Assembly (NCBI GenBank): GCA_030696305.1
Contig: JAUYSP010000040.1
Span: 1-64,000, forward strand
Direction of reading: 5' to 3'
Source: Legionellaceae bacterium
Lineage (GTDB): Bacteria > Pseudomonadota > Gammaproteobacteria > Legionellales > Legionellaceae
DNA length: 64,000 bases
The notes beneath the pieces were generated by a model, which was given only the letters and a program-made list of their open reading frames with translations, ran no database searches and was not told the origin of the DNA. The first letter of the stretch is position 1, and each line of letters starts with the position of its first letter. The translations under genes and the position numbers were made by a program. Positions 24,039 through 31,605 of this stretch are shown piece after piece.

Positions 24039-24698
24039 ATGTCAGAAGTAAATTTAAACAACGACAGCGTACAGGTGGATACCGGTAAGGACAATGTAGC
24101 CATTGTTCTCGTACTGGACACTGTGCGAGGTGGTAGGTCATTGAACGTCGAGGGCTTTGCCCCGAAAGTTATCAATGCGGGCCACCCAATAATTAAGGAT
24201 ACCGTATCCAAGGACTTTAAACCCCTACCTGTAAAAGGTGGCGGCGGTATTCAAGCACTTGGAGTAGTTGTACCTGGATCAGGTTACACCAATAACGGAA
24301 CATATACGAGTGTTCCACTAACTGGTGGATCTGGTACCGGGGCTATCGCAACTATTGTGGTTGCTGCAAATGCAGTTTCTTCAGTTGTTATAACTACCCC
24401 GGGAGCAGGATACAAATCAGGAGACATCCTGTCTGCAGCAGCAGCTAATATTGGAACCAGTGGATCTGGTTTTGCAGTTGCCGCTTCTACAGTAGATAGC
24501 GAAGCCAGCGCTTACGATTCGCTTCCAGCTAATCATGAGTATGCGGGCGCCCTGATCGCAAGTATCCCAACAGACACAGCCTTTGCGGCAATTCTGACGC
24601 AAGGAACTATTAACCCGGCAGCCTGCCCTTACGATTTCGCGACTATCGCGGCCGCGTTTAAGACAGCTAAGCCATTAATCGACCAATTGGAGGACTAA
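24039..24698 (+). CDS. Head decoration protein with Gly-rich beta insertion
   Basis: 219 aa. The outer parts (DTVRGGRSLNVEGFAPKVIN, HEYAGALIASIPTDTAFAAI) resemble lambda D-like head decoration proteins. Between about residues 70 and 145 lies a Gly-rich insertion with two turns of a repeat: VVVPGSGYTNNGTYTSVPL and VVITTPGAGYKSGDIL, with GSGTGAIATI in between. Such GxGY repeats occur as add-on display domains in phage structural proteins. It would be exposed on the capsid. Confidence 0.65.
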   Translation: MSEVNLNNDSVQVDTGKDNVAIVLVLDTVRGGRSLNVEGFAPKVINAGHPIIKDTVSKDFKPLPVKGGGGIQALGVVVPGSGYTNNGTYTSVPLTGGSGTGAIATIVVAANAVSSVVITTPGAGYKSGDILSAAAANIGTSGSGFAVAASTVDSEASAYDSLPANHEYAGALIASIPTDTAFAAILTQGTINPAACPYDFATIAAAFKTAKPLIDQLED

Positions 24699-24701
24699 GA
24701 A

Positions 24702-25778
24702 ATGGAAACTTCAGCATTTGTAAATTATATTAAAAGGTTCCATCCCGGAATAGTTCTTAGGATTACTAAGTCCCTGAACGGTGATGATAACCCAAACCCG
24801 TACTTGTTTAAGACGCTATTGCGCCCTAAGTACTCCCCAGATGGGAACTGGGAAGCCCTTTCACAGTCTAACATTTACGTGTCTGCGGATTATGTAGCCA
24901 TGGACAGTAAGTCGCCACTTAAAATGCGTGACTCGGGTGGGAAAGCCAGCGGAAAGATTCCTAAGCAGATGATGGAATTATGGTTGAATGAGAATCAACT
25001 GACTGCCATTGATACGATGATAGCTCAGAAGATTCCGGAAGCCTTGATTCTGGCCGAATTGTTCCAGGACGACAAAAGAGTGATCGCGGGTGCTTACGAA
25101 TTGAACGAATCCACATTCCTGGAAGGCTTTTCAACCGGGCTATGTGTTGTTACTGACGCGGAAAATGTAGGCACCGGAATTCGTCTTGATTATGGCTACA
25201 AAGCAGCTAATAAGTTTGCGGTGGATAAACTTTTAACAGACCCTACTGCTAAAATATTTGACCGGATCGGTGCTGTTATGAAAAAGGGCAAGGCCAAGGG
25301 TGTTCGCGTTGCGTACACCGACAGCGATACCATTGCAGCGATAGCAAGTACTAACCAGGCAAAGGAAATGTATGCTTTTAGCCAGAATTTCGTAGGCGGG
25401 AACATTCCGGAACCAGACTTGGAGCAAATGAACGCTGTCTTCTCTAAAAGATTAGGTATCACGTTCTTCCCAATTGATCGTGTGATTACTCGTGAGAAAA
25501 ATGCCACTCGTACAGAGTATTCTCCTTGGAAAGCAGGTATGATCACTTTTGCACCTTCTGGCCCTGTTGGAGATCTCGTATGGTCACGTTTAGCTGAGAT
25601 GGGTAGACCGGTTGCAGGGGTGGAATACCAAACAGTAGATCAATACATGCTGGTCTCAAAGTATCGCAAAAACGATCCTGCTGTTTCCGAGTGGACTAAA
25701 ATGCAGGCCCGCGTTGCTCCGGTTATTTCGAATATCGATGCAATTTTTCAATTGGACACCACTCTTGTAGAAGAGTAG
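24702..25778 (+). CDS. Major capsid protein
   Basis: 358 aa, between decoration protein and connectors. Pattern of the E-type HK97-fold capsids: PKQMMELWLNENQLTAIDTM, LEGFSTGLCVVTDAEN, RIGAVMKKGKAKGVRVAYTD and TFFPIDRVITREKNATRTEY, then a long C-terminal strand region. No cleavage site or protease gene apart from the fused metalloprotease domain at 20.6 kb is evident. Confidence 0.75.
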   Translation: METSAFVNYIKRFHPGIVLRITKSLNGDDNPNPYLFKTLLRPKYSPDGNWEALSQSNIYVSADYVAMDSKSPLKMRDSGGKASGKIPKQMMELWLNENQLTAIDTMIAQKIPEALILAELFQDDKRVIAGAYELNESTFLEGFSTGLCVVTDAENVGTGIRLDYGYKAANKFAVDKLLTDPTAKIFDRIGAVMKKGKAKGVRVAYTDSDTIAAIASTNQAKEMYAFSQNFVGGNIPEPDLEQMNAVFSKRLGITFFPIDRVITREKNATRTEYSPWKAGMITFAPSGPVGDLVWSRLAEMGRPVAGVEYQTVDQYMLVSKYRKNDPAVSEWTKMQARVAPVISNIDAIFQLDTTLVEE

Positions 25779-25794
25779 AAAGGAGATCACTAAA

Positions 25795-26250
25795 ATGAGT
25801 AACACACAAACTCCCGAGCAAAAAGCCGCAGAAGCTGCTGCTAAAGCTCAGGCTGCTGAAGAAGCGAAAGCTAAAGCTGAAGCCGAAAAGAAAGCTACAG
25901 CCGATGCACAAGCTGATAAGGAGGCTGCCGAGAAAGCTAGGTTAGAGGTAGAGGCCGAAATGGCTAAAGCGAAAGCAGAAGCACAAGCCAAAGCAGACGC
26001 GGAAGCTGCAGCTGCTGCGCAGGTCAAAGCCGACGAGGAATTATCCCGTTTAGCAGACCAAAAGGCCGCTGAGGATGCGAAAGCCGCAGAAGCTGCTGCT
26101 AAAGCTCAGGCTGAAGGGAAAAGCTTCATTGTTGCTCAACGATTCACTTCTCCAGATAAGAAGATCTGGGAAAAAGGTGAAGACGTTAGCCACTTTGATG
26201 CTGGCCGGATTAGTAAGTTGGTGGATCGTGGACTAGTAAAGCAAGGATAA
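25795..26250 (+). CDS. Ala/Lys/Glu-rich coiled-coil protein with short C-terminal domain
   Basis: 151 aa. Residues 8-105 are a single helix of AKAEAE-type repeats (TolA-like composition). The last 45 residues (FIVAQRFTSPDKKIWEKGED, DAGRISKLVDRGLVKQG) form a compact domain seen at the end of several small phage head proteins. Probably a head-tail connector accessory. The start follows ATCACTAAA. Confidence 0.5.
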   Translation: MSNTQTPEQKAAEAAAKAQAAEEAKAKAEAEKKATADAQADKEAAEKARLEVEAEMAKAKAEAQAKADAEAAAAAQVKADEELSRLADQKAAEDAKAAEAAAKAQAEGKSFIVAQRFTSPDKKIWEKGEDVSHFDAGRISKLVDRGLVKQG

Positions 26251-26251
26251 A

Positions 26252-26575
26252 ATGACAAACGAGGAAGCCCTGAAAGCACAGTTTTCAAGCCTTAACAAGG
26301 TAAAGCCCATGAGTATTCAGTTCCATTTAATGGAGCAGTCGCTAAATGCATCAGACGAATATACTTTAGGTAACCGTAAAGCGCTGGATCTTGCACTGGC
26401 AGGGCTTCTCTTTGTACTTGCAACCAATCCGAAATCAATTAGCGAACTGGACTTTTCGATCACCTCACACGATCCTAAGGAGTTACTACAGATGCGCGAA
26501 GGCTTGCTGAACAAGTGGAACGTTAAAGACACCATGTCAACTGGTCCAACCATAACTGGGAAATCGCCATGGTAG
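26252..26575 (+). CDS. Head-tail connector-like protein
   Basis: 107 aa, helical. LALAGLLFVLATNPKSISEL and HDPKELLQMREGLLNKWNV resemble the DUF6706-type connector placed after the capsid gene in Bacteroidota phages. Call relies mainly on order. Confidence 0.45.
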   Translation: MTNEEALKAQFSSLNKVKPMSIQFHLMEQSLNASDEYTLGNRKALDLALAGLLFVLATNPKSISELDFSITSHDPKELLQMREGLLNKWNVKDTMSTGPTITGKSPW

Positions 26576-26901
26576 ATCACTATATCCATACGCTCACATT
26601 TAAGACTGGTGGAACTCCATCGGTTTATAATGAGAGTACTGGGGTGTATACTCAGGCTATACCAGGTGAGGATCTTACGATCGAATGCCGGGCAAACCCA
26701 AGCGGTGCCGGTAAAATGGTTCGGAAGGAAGATGGGGCGGAAACGAGCTATGCTTTTGATTTGGGTTTTCCTGATGAAACTGCGGTTCTTCCGGTCGCAA
26801 ATCAATTAGTGATTTTGAAAGGCGTAGATAAGGAGACGCTATGGAGCGGACCGTTGATCAGGATCCAGCGAGGAGATCTTTCAATTCGAGGCTGGCTATG
26901 A
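26569..26901 (+). CDS. Head-tail adaptor protein
   Basis: 110 aa of beta structure: DHYIHTLTFKTGGTPSVYNE, then SGAGKMVRKEDGAETSYAFD and LVILKGVDKETLWSGPLIRI. Size and order fit the stopper/adaptor of siphophage necks. Overlaps the genes on both sides. Confidence 0.5.
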   Translation: MVDHYIHTLTFKTGGTPSVYNESTGVYTQAIPGEDLTIECRANPSGAGKMVRKEDGAETSYAFDLGFPDETAVLPVANQLVILKGVDKETLWSGPLIRIQRGDLSIRGWL

Positions 26902-27440
26902 TCAAGGTGCAAGCAAATTATTCTCAGAAGGATATTGAGAGAGATCTGAAAGACTGGTATGATAAGGCCTGGAAGATTACCCTCGTTGAATTCAGAAAGA
27001 TTGCACTTGAAGCTGTAACTGAAGCCAGGAACAAGGAGGCTAATGACAGCTACCGTGAAGCGATTAACAGTCTGGCAAATGCCAGGGGAGTTGCCAGAGC
27101 AATTATTGGGCCAGAAACACCTGGTTTTAACGACCAGACGGCAAACCTCCGGGCATCGATCGGTTTCATCATCATGTATGATGGCAAGCAGGTCGAGCAG
27201 GATTTTCAAGGCGGAGGGGGATCTACAGTTGGAAAAACGTTTGCGGGCAAAATCGCTAAAGACTATCCGAAGGGTTGGGCAATCATAATCGTTGCGGGAA
27301 TGGAGTATTCAAGTTGGGTTGAAGCACTAGGTTACGACGTCATCACCGGTAGCACGCTGGGGGTAAACCTGAAAGTTGATCAGGCATTGAAAAATGTTGA
27401 AAAGGCAATGAAATCCTACAAATCACTAAAACGGAAGTAA
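26898..27440 (+). CDS. Neck/tail completion protein (HK97 gp10-like)
   Basis: 180 aa from the ATG at 26898, which overlaps the previous stop (ATGA); an in-frame start at 26841 would overlap by 61 bp. Helical start, then a beta region: TANLRASIGFIIMYDGKQVE and GWAIIIVAGMEYSSWVEALG, the Y-x-x-x-VE pattern typical of HK97 gp10-like proteins. Confidence 0.6.
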   Translation: MIKVQANYSQKDIERDLKDWYDKAWKITLVEFRKIALEAVTEARNKEANDSYREAINSLANARGVARAIIGPETPGFNDQTANLRASIGFIIMYDGKQVEQDFQGGGGSTVGKTFAGKIAKDYPKGWAIIIVAGMEYSSWVEALGYDVITGSTLGVNLKVDQALKNVEKAMKSYKSLKRK

Positions 27441-27868
27441 TGGCACTGGAGAGAACCATAAAAACAGCAGACGATGCGGCAGACGATGTCTTCACTGCAC
27501 TTGTCACCGCTGGAGTGAAAACAGCTGTAAACCTTACAGGCGCAATTCACTTATGGAACGAGCCACTAAATTCAGATCTGGAAAACATTGTTGTGAAAAC
27601 TCTGGGTTTGTCAGCTGATCAAATGCAAGAGGGGGTTATTAATGTGAATATTCATGTTCCTAACCTCAATTTGACTGATGATAATTCGCAGCCTAACCGG
27701 CCACGATTCAACACTATTGGCGCTTCATGCATTCAGGCTCTGGATAGTTTTTTTGGCGTCAATTTCAATTTTTCGATTGAATCTCCGGGGGTGCTGGTTC
27801 CTGACGGGAAGGATTGGTTTATGAACATTCGGCTTCGTTATTATTCGGTAAGAGAAGATATTAATTAA
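27440..27868 (+). CDS. Tail terminator-like protein
   Basis: 142 aa following the gp10-like gene. GAIHLWNEPLNSDLENIVVK, INVNIHVPNLNLTDDN and WFMNIRLRYYSVRED resemble tail terminator (minor capsid) proteins that cap the tail tube. Assigned chiefly by order and size. Confidence 0.5.
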   Translation: MALERTIKTADDAADDVFTALVTAGVKTAVNLTGAIHLWNEPLNSDLENIVVKTLGLSADQMQEGVINVNIHVPNLNLTDDNSQPNRPRFNTIGASCIQALDSFFGVNFNFSIESPGVLVPDGKDWFMNIRLRYYSVREDIN

Positions 27869-27896
27869 CACGCCCTCGGGCATAATTTAAAAGAAA

Positions 27897-28460
27897 ATGG
27901 CTATAAGAGCATATGGAGTAGAATCCGTAGAATTCGCGCCGATTGGCGTAGATGGCGCATTACCCACCACTGGTTGGGTAAAGATTACTAACATTGATGA
28001 AGGGAGCGTCACCTTTAATGTACCTGAGGTTACACAAAACAATATTCGCGTAGAAGATGTGGATGGAATTGTAGATGTTCTTCCAGGTGAGACCGAGCCG
28101 GCTGAAATTTCAGTTGCCTCACTTGATATTGATGGTGATAAGGTTGCAGATCTAATCGGAGGTGTCTACACTCCAGGTGTACCTGCGGTTGAAGAGCCAC
28201 CAACACCAGCAGTACCGGCAGCATATGATGCACCCGCTGTAAGTGAAATAAAACATCTGGCAATCCGGGTTACATCCAGACCACACAGAGGTAAGAAGTT
28301 TCAGTTTCACCTGGTTGATGCGGCTGTCGTTAGCAATATTTCGGCAACTTTTACCAGAAATCAAATGGTGTCACTTGGCTTTACGGCCCGCAGTACCACT
28401 CCATTCGACGGGGACGGGCTTCCTGTTTCTCCTTGGGGATGGAAAGTTATTGAAGTATAA
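27897..28460 (+). CDS. Major tail tube protein
   Basis: 187 aa. AIRAYGVESVEFAPIGVDGA, WVKITNIDEGSVTFNVPEVT and HLAIRVTSRPHRGKKFQFHL read as the beta-barrel of siphophage tube subunits. A Pro/Ala-rich loop (EEPPTPAVPAAYDAP) sits in the middle. It directly precedes the tail assembly chaperones, as in lambda. Confidence 0.7.
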   Translation: MAIRAYGVESVEFAPIGVDGALPTTGWVKITNIDEGSVTFNVPEVTQNNIRVEDVDGIVDVLPGETEPAEISVASLDIDGDKVADLIGGVYTPGVPAVEEPPTPAVPAAYDAPAVSEIKHLAIRVTSRPHRGKKFQFHLVDAAVVSNISATFTRNQMVSLGFTARSTTPFDGDGLPVSPWGWKVIEV

Positions 28461-28520
28461 TAATTTACAACATTTATTAAATGGCCCGGCAAATTGTCTG
28501 GCCATTTTTATTCAAATACT

Positions 28521-29015
28521 ATGAAGAAACAAGAAATAAATTCAATACTGGACGAACCCATTGATCTTGGAACTGTTGAAGTGCCATGCAGGGGGTGGAA
28601 GAGGTTGCTGGAGGTTTTAGGAATTTTAAAGCCTCGTACCGAACGATTGATATTAAAAGGTGCTACCGCATCAACTATGCTTCGTATCACTTCTATGATT
28701 GAGGATTTAGTGGTAGAGTCTAAACGCAAAGGCGGAGATCTGCAGATGTACCACTTGATAAATGCCAACATCGTCACAATATGCGAGATCATTGCCGTGG
28801 CTATTCATAACAGACCCGGGCCACCTCCGCAATGGATGTCTGACGCCATCCTTAACCAAATGCCGCAAGCCAGGATCCGAATAATAATGAAAGACGTCTA
28901 TGGGAGGTTAGGCGTGGAAGATTTTTTCGACACTTTGGGCTTGATAAGAAACCTGAACAACCCCGAGAACGATACCCCGGAGATAGCTCCAAATACGCCA
29001 GCATTGGAGGAATAG
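28521..29015 (+). CDS. Tail assembly chaperone (gpG-like)
   Basis: 164 aa from the ATG at 28521 (MKKQEINSILDEP); an in-frame ATG at 28494 lies further upstream with no better context. Helical with LEVLGILKPRTERLILKGAT and QMYHLINANIVTICEIIAVA. The place between tube and tape measure, and the frameshift signal at 28922, identify it as a gpG-type chaperone that keeps the tape measure soluble. Confidence 0.75.
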   Translation: MKKQEINSILDEPIDLGTVEVPCRGWKRLLEVLGILKPRTERLILKGATASTMLRITSMIEDLVVESKRKGGDLQMYHLINANIVTICEIIAVAIHNRPGPPPQWMSDAILNQMPQARIRIIMKDVYGRLGVEDFFDTLGLIRNLNNPENDTPEIAPNTPALEE

Positions 29016-29194
29016 CCAAGTACTGGAATACAACCCCGTTAGTGATCCTTCATACAGACACTTGGCAAAACTGGGTAATGTATAATTCTGTAATCTATAC
29101 TCCGGAACTCAATACCGGGGATGAATCACCAAAGCCGAAAGCCATGAACCTATGGGATATTGGCCAGCTTATTGCCCAAAATAAGGCGGTTTAG
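28521..29194 (+). CDS. gpGT-like frameshift fusion of the tail chaperone
   Basis: At T_TTT_TTC (28922-28928, codons Phe-Phe) a -1 slip enters a frame that stays open from far upstream to the TAG at 29192-29194. The extra C-terminal part reads GDSSKYASIGGIAKYWNTTP and MNLWDIGQLIAQNKAV, natural protein text without its own good start. In lambda and many siphophages such a fusion is made in small amounts and is needed for tail assembly. The extra segment has no start codon context of its own. Confidence 0.75.
28922..28928 (+). promoter_or_regulatory. Slippery heptamer for -1 ribosomal frameshift
   Basis: T TTT TTC in the zero frame, a classic X XXY YYZ sequence on which both Phe tRNAs can re-pair one base back. 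Confidence 0.75.
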
Positions 29195-29239
29195 TAAATT
29201 GTTATGTGCGGTTTAGTGAAAAAATGAATATATATTTTG

Positions 29240-29266
29240 TTATATAAAATATATAATATACTTTTG
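29240..29266 (+). promoter_or_regulatory. Promoter of the PRTRC operon, palindromic A/T box
   Basis: TTATATAAAATATATAAT at 29240-29257 is one base from the box at 13952 and 21242. TACTTTTG at 29259-29266 is a perfect -7 element. It sits just before the TTTAAAGCA leader (29279-29287) of the gene at 29290. Confidence 0.6.
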
Positions 29267-29289
29267 ATCACCACTAATTTTAAAGCACA

Positions 29290-29484
29290 ATGAAAAACCC
29301 AAACAAACAACTCGCTATTCGGCGAACAGTTATTCCTATCGCTTACGATCGCCAGGATCCAAACGGATTTAATAAATGGCAAGATCACATCCGTTTTGAA
29401 AACTATTTATCCATGGGGTTGCCTCTGATGTTGCCCACCCAAGAGCGGCTAATGCTTGTCAAATCTGATAGATATGGCGGTTAA
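29290..29484 (+). CDS. 64-aa protein, first gene of the PRTRC operon
   Basis: MKNPNKQLAIRRTVIPIAYD onward; basic, soluble. It follows the phage promoter and a TTTAAAGCA leader. The next start overlaps its end. No family recognised. Confidence 0.45.
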   Translation: MKNPNKQLAIRRTVIPIAYDRQDPNGFNKWQDHIRFENYLSMGLPLMLPTQERLMLVKSDRYGG

Positions 29485-29689
29485 TCCTTTGAACTGGACT
29501 ACTGCATTTCTGGATGAAATGGAGATAGGTTCTACTATGTCTGTAGCAGAGGTTCAAGTACACGATAAAGCCATTCTTGTACAATGCATCAAGCAATACA
29601 TAGACTGGTACGGCGGTGTTGAATTCTCCTCTGATTATGCTGCGTTCCGAAGGATACCAAAATGGTCTGAGTTAGTTGCTGAAGCATGA
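29474..29689 (+). CDS. 71-aa acidic protein
   Basis: ATG at 29474 (MAVNPLNWTTAF) is preferred to an upstream TTG at 29456. VAEVQVHDKAILVQCIKQYI and FRRIPKWSELVAEA give a helical protein. Its end overlaps the start of protein E by 4 bp. Function unknown. Confidence 0.45.
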   Translation: MAVNPLNWTTAFLDEMEIGSTMSVAEVQVHDKAILVQCIKQYIDWYGGVEFSSDYAAFRRIPKWSELVAEA

Positions 29690-31272
29690 ACTATTCAGAT
29701 TATGGATTAGATGAGAAGAAAATCTCCCAGGATCCTGACTCCAATGTTCGTGCATGGTCATGCCTTTGGTGCAATGAAACAGTCAAGGCCGGCTTTAACC
29801 TATGTTTCTCAAACTGGGTGATTTGCCGGGACTGTGTGGAGACCGCACATGAATCTGAACGATGGGCAGACGGCGTTGAGTGCTGGAAATGCAACGCAAA
29901 GGATATTAAAGCACTGGGTTGTGATCATGCATGGGGCGGCGGAGAATTTTATATCTGCCAATCCTGTATAGACTGGGCCAAAGAGACTTTTACTAAACAA
30001 GATGAATTTATTAATAAAGAAAGGGAACAAATGACAACAGAAGAAATTTTACTAAAGTGCTATGTAAAAGGAAATAATATCAAGCTTCCGGACGATATCC
30101 AGCTTGACTATAAATCCGAATATGCACCAGTCAAAAAGAAAATAGAAAAAGCTGGTGGCCGCTGGATCGGAAGAGACGTGTCAGCTTTCGTCTTTAAAGA
30201 AGATCCGAATGATATATTGGTCGCTCTGCAGGCAGGTGAAAGCCCAAAGCTAATTAAGGATACACCGGTTACTAAAGAGCCTTCCATTCCCGCAACTCAA
30301 ATAGTCCCGGAAGACAATCAGGTAAGAATCGAACAACTGAAACAACTGCCGGACTCGAGTGTCCGCCCGAGGGCCTTTCTGGACCTGACCAACCAGACCC
30401 TGGGCCAGGCTATCAACCATCTACTTCAACCATCTAAAAAACCAACCAATCCATCAAACACAGAAATGAGCTTCTTCATTCAACTAGCAGCGTTACTTGG
30501 CCAGGCCGAGATTTCGTTGACCGTCAAGGCTAAGGACGAAAACTTAACCGTAATGATCATGCCAAAGGGTGCAACCCAGTTGGAGAAAATGAAACCTTTA
30601 ATTCTTTCAGGGTCTGCTGCAGATCTCGACCAGGAATTCTTTAGTACAGTTTCCACCTCCATTCAGAAAATGTCCGGCATTGTGAGCAATGTCGCAGAAT
30701 ATGAAAAAAGCCTTAATGAGGCTATTGTGAAAACAGCAGCCAATCAGGATGCAAAGCCTGTCAAGTCTCGTTCCAAAAAGGATCCTGTGGAAGAGGCGAA
30801 GCCTGACCTGGTTATTGAGGGTGAAACCCATGAACAAGCACCTGCAGCAGAAGAAGCTTCAGAAGAAACTAAAGTTGATCAGGCGGAACTTGACAGGATT
30901 GCTGCTGAAGAGCGCAAGGGAATGTATGATGGGATTGTTCAAAGAGCGGGTGAATCTTTCGTTGCGAAGGATTATTCTACCGCATTAGAGCTTTTCGAAT
31001 CAGCTAAAGAATATGCTGGGGAAGATGCATCAGGACTAGATGAGCCTATCAATACCTGTAAGCAAGAGATTGAGCGCAAGTCTAAGTGCGCGACCCTGAT
31101 CACCAAATCGGAAGAGTTTGCCTCCGCGAAGGACTGGAAAAACGCTGCCGGTGCAATGAAGCAAGCCCGCACGCTTTCAGACGCCCCGGAAGAAATGGAC
31201 GATCAGATTAAAGAATATATGCAAAAGGCTTTGGAGGCAGAAATGGCTACTGAAGCCCAAAGTTATTTATAA
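29686..31272 (+). CDS. PRTRC protein E with N-terminal zinc module and TPR-like end
   Basis: 528 aa, far longer than the core E domain. Four parts can be seen. Residues 26-94 hold two CxxC...CxxC units (C26/C29 with C47/C50, C66/C69 with C91/C94), a double zinc-ribbon or treble-clef-like module. Residues 115-185 read like a small domain with AGGRWIGRDVSAFVFKEDP. About residues 260-345 form the PRTRC E core: FFIQLAALLGQAEISLTVKA, LTVMIMPKG, and MKPLILSGSAADLDQEFFST. After an acidic linker, residues 405-515 resemble TPR helices (FVAKDYSTALELFESAKEYA). The domain order makes it a likely scaffold of the cassette; activity is unknown. Confidence 0.7.
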   Translation: MNYSDYGLDEKKISQDPDSNVRAWSCLWCNETVKAGFNLCFSNWVICRDCVETAHESERWADGVECWKCNAKDIKALGCDHAWGGGEFYICQSCIDWAKETFTKQDEFINKEREQMTTEEILLKCYVKGNNIKLPDDIQLDYKSEYAPVKKKIEKAGGRWIGRDVSAFVFKEDPNDILVALQAGESPKLIKDTPVTKEPSIPATQIVPEDNQVRIEQLKQLPDSSVRPRAFLDLTNQTLGQAINHLLQPSKKPTNPSNTEMSFFIQLAALLGQAEISLTVKAKDENLTVMIMPKGATQLEKMKPLILSGSAADLDQEFFSTVSTSIQKMSGIVSNVAEYEKSLNEAIVKTAANQDAKPVKSRSKKDPVEEAKPDLVIEGETHEQAPAAEEASEETKVDQAELDRIAAEERKGMYDGIVQRAGESFVAKDYSTALELFESAKEYAGEDASGLDEPINTCKQEIERKSKCATLITKSEEFASAKDWKNAAGAMKQARTLSDAPEEMDDQIKEYMQKALEAEMATEAQSYL

Positions 31273-31281
31273 AACATTGCT

Positions 31282-31605
31282 ATGGAACAGACCATAAAAA
31301 AAATGTCGCTGGTGGAGGCTATGAATCAGGCCTTCACCTTCAGGAAATACTATTTGATCAGGAGGATTAAGCCATTCTGCAAGGTGAAACCATACAACAT
31401 GCAAGTACTATTGGATGCGGATAAAGCTGATCGGATTCCAGCTGAACAGAAGGGGTACATTCAAGAGCTGTGTGATGATCATGGCTACTCTTTACAATTA
31501 GTAATCCCGGATGCAGGGGGGGGGGGTAATTTACAAATCACTAATCCCATCCCATGGACAGAGTTAAAAACGATTGCACAAAAAGCAAATTATGAAAGAA
31601 ATTAA
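31282..31605 (+). CDS. Unknown PRTRC-operon protein carrying a 10-G tract
   Basis: 107 aa. MSLVEAMNQAFTFRKYYLIR and GYIQELCDDHGYSLQLVIPD precede DAGGGGN, encoded across ten G (31516-31525). One base less or more would truncate the last 25 residues. It overlaps the ParB-like gene by 14 bp. No family recognised; its place inside the cassette suggests a linked role. Confidence 0.45.
   Translation: MEQTIKKMSLVEAMNQAFTFRKYYLIRRIKPFCKVKPYNMQVLLDADKADRIPAEQKGYIQELCDDHGYSLQLVIPDAGGGGNLQITNPIPWTELKTIAQKANYERN
31516..31525. repeat. Homopolymer tract of 10 G inside a coding region
   Basis: Ten consecutive G within the gene 31282-31605, in a place where a slip changes the reading frame. Confidence 0.9.
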
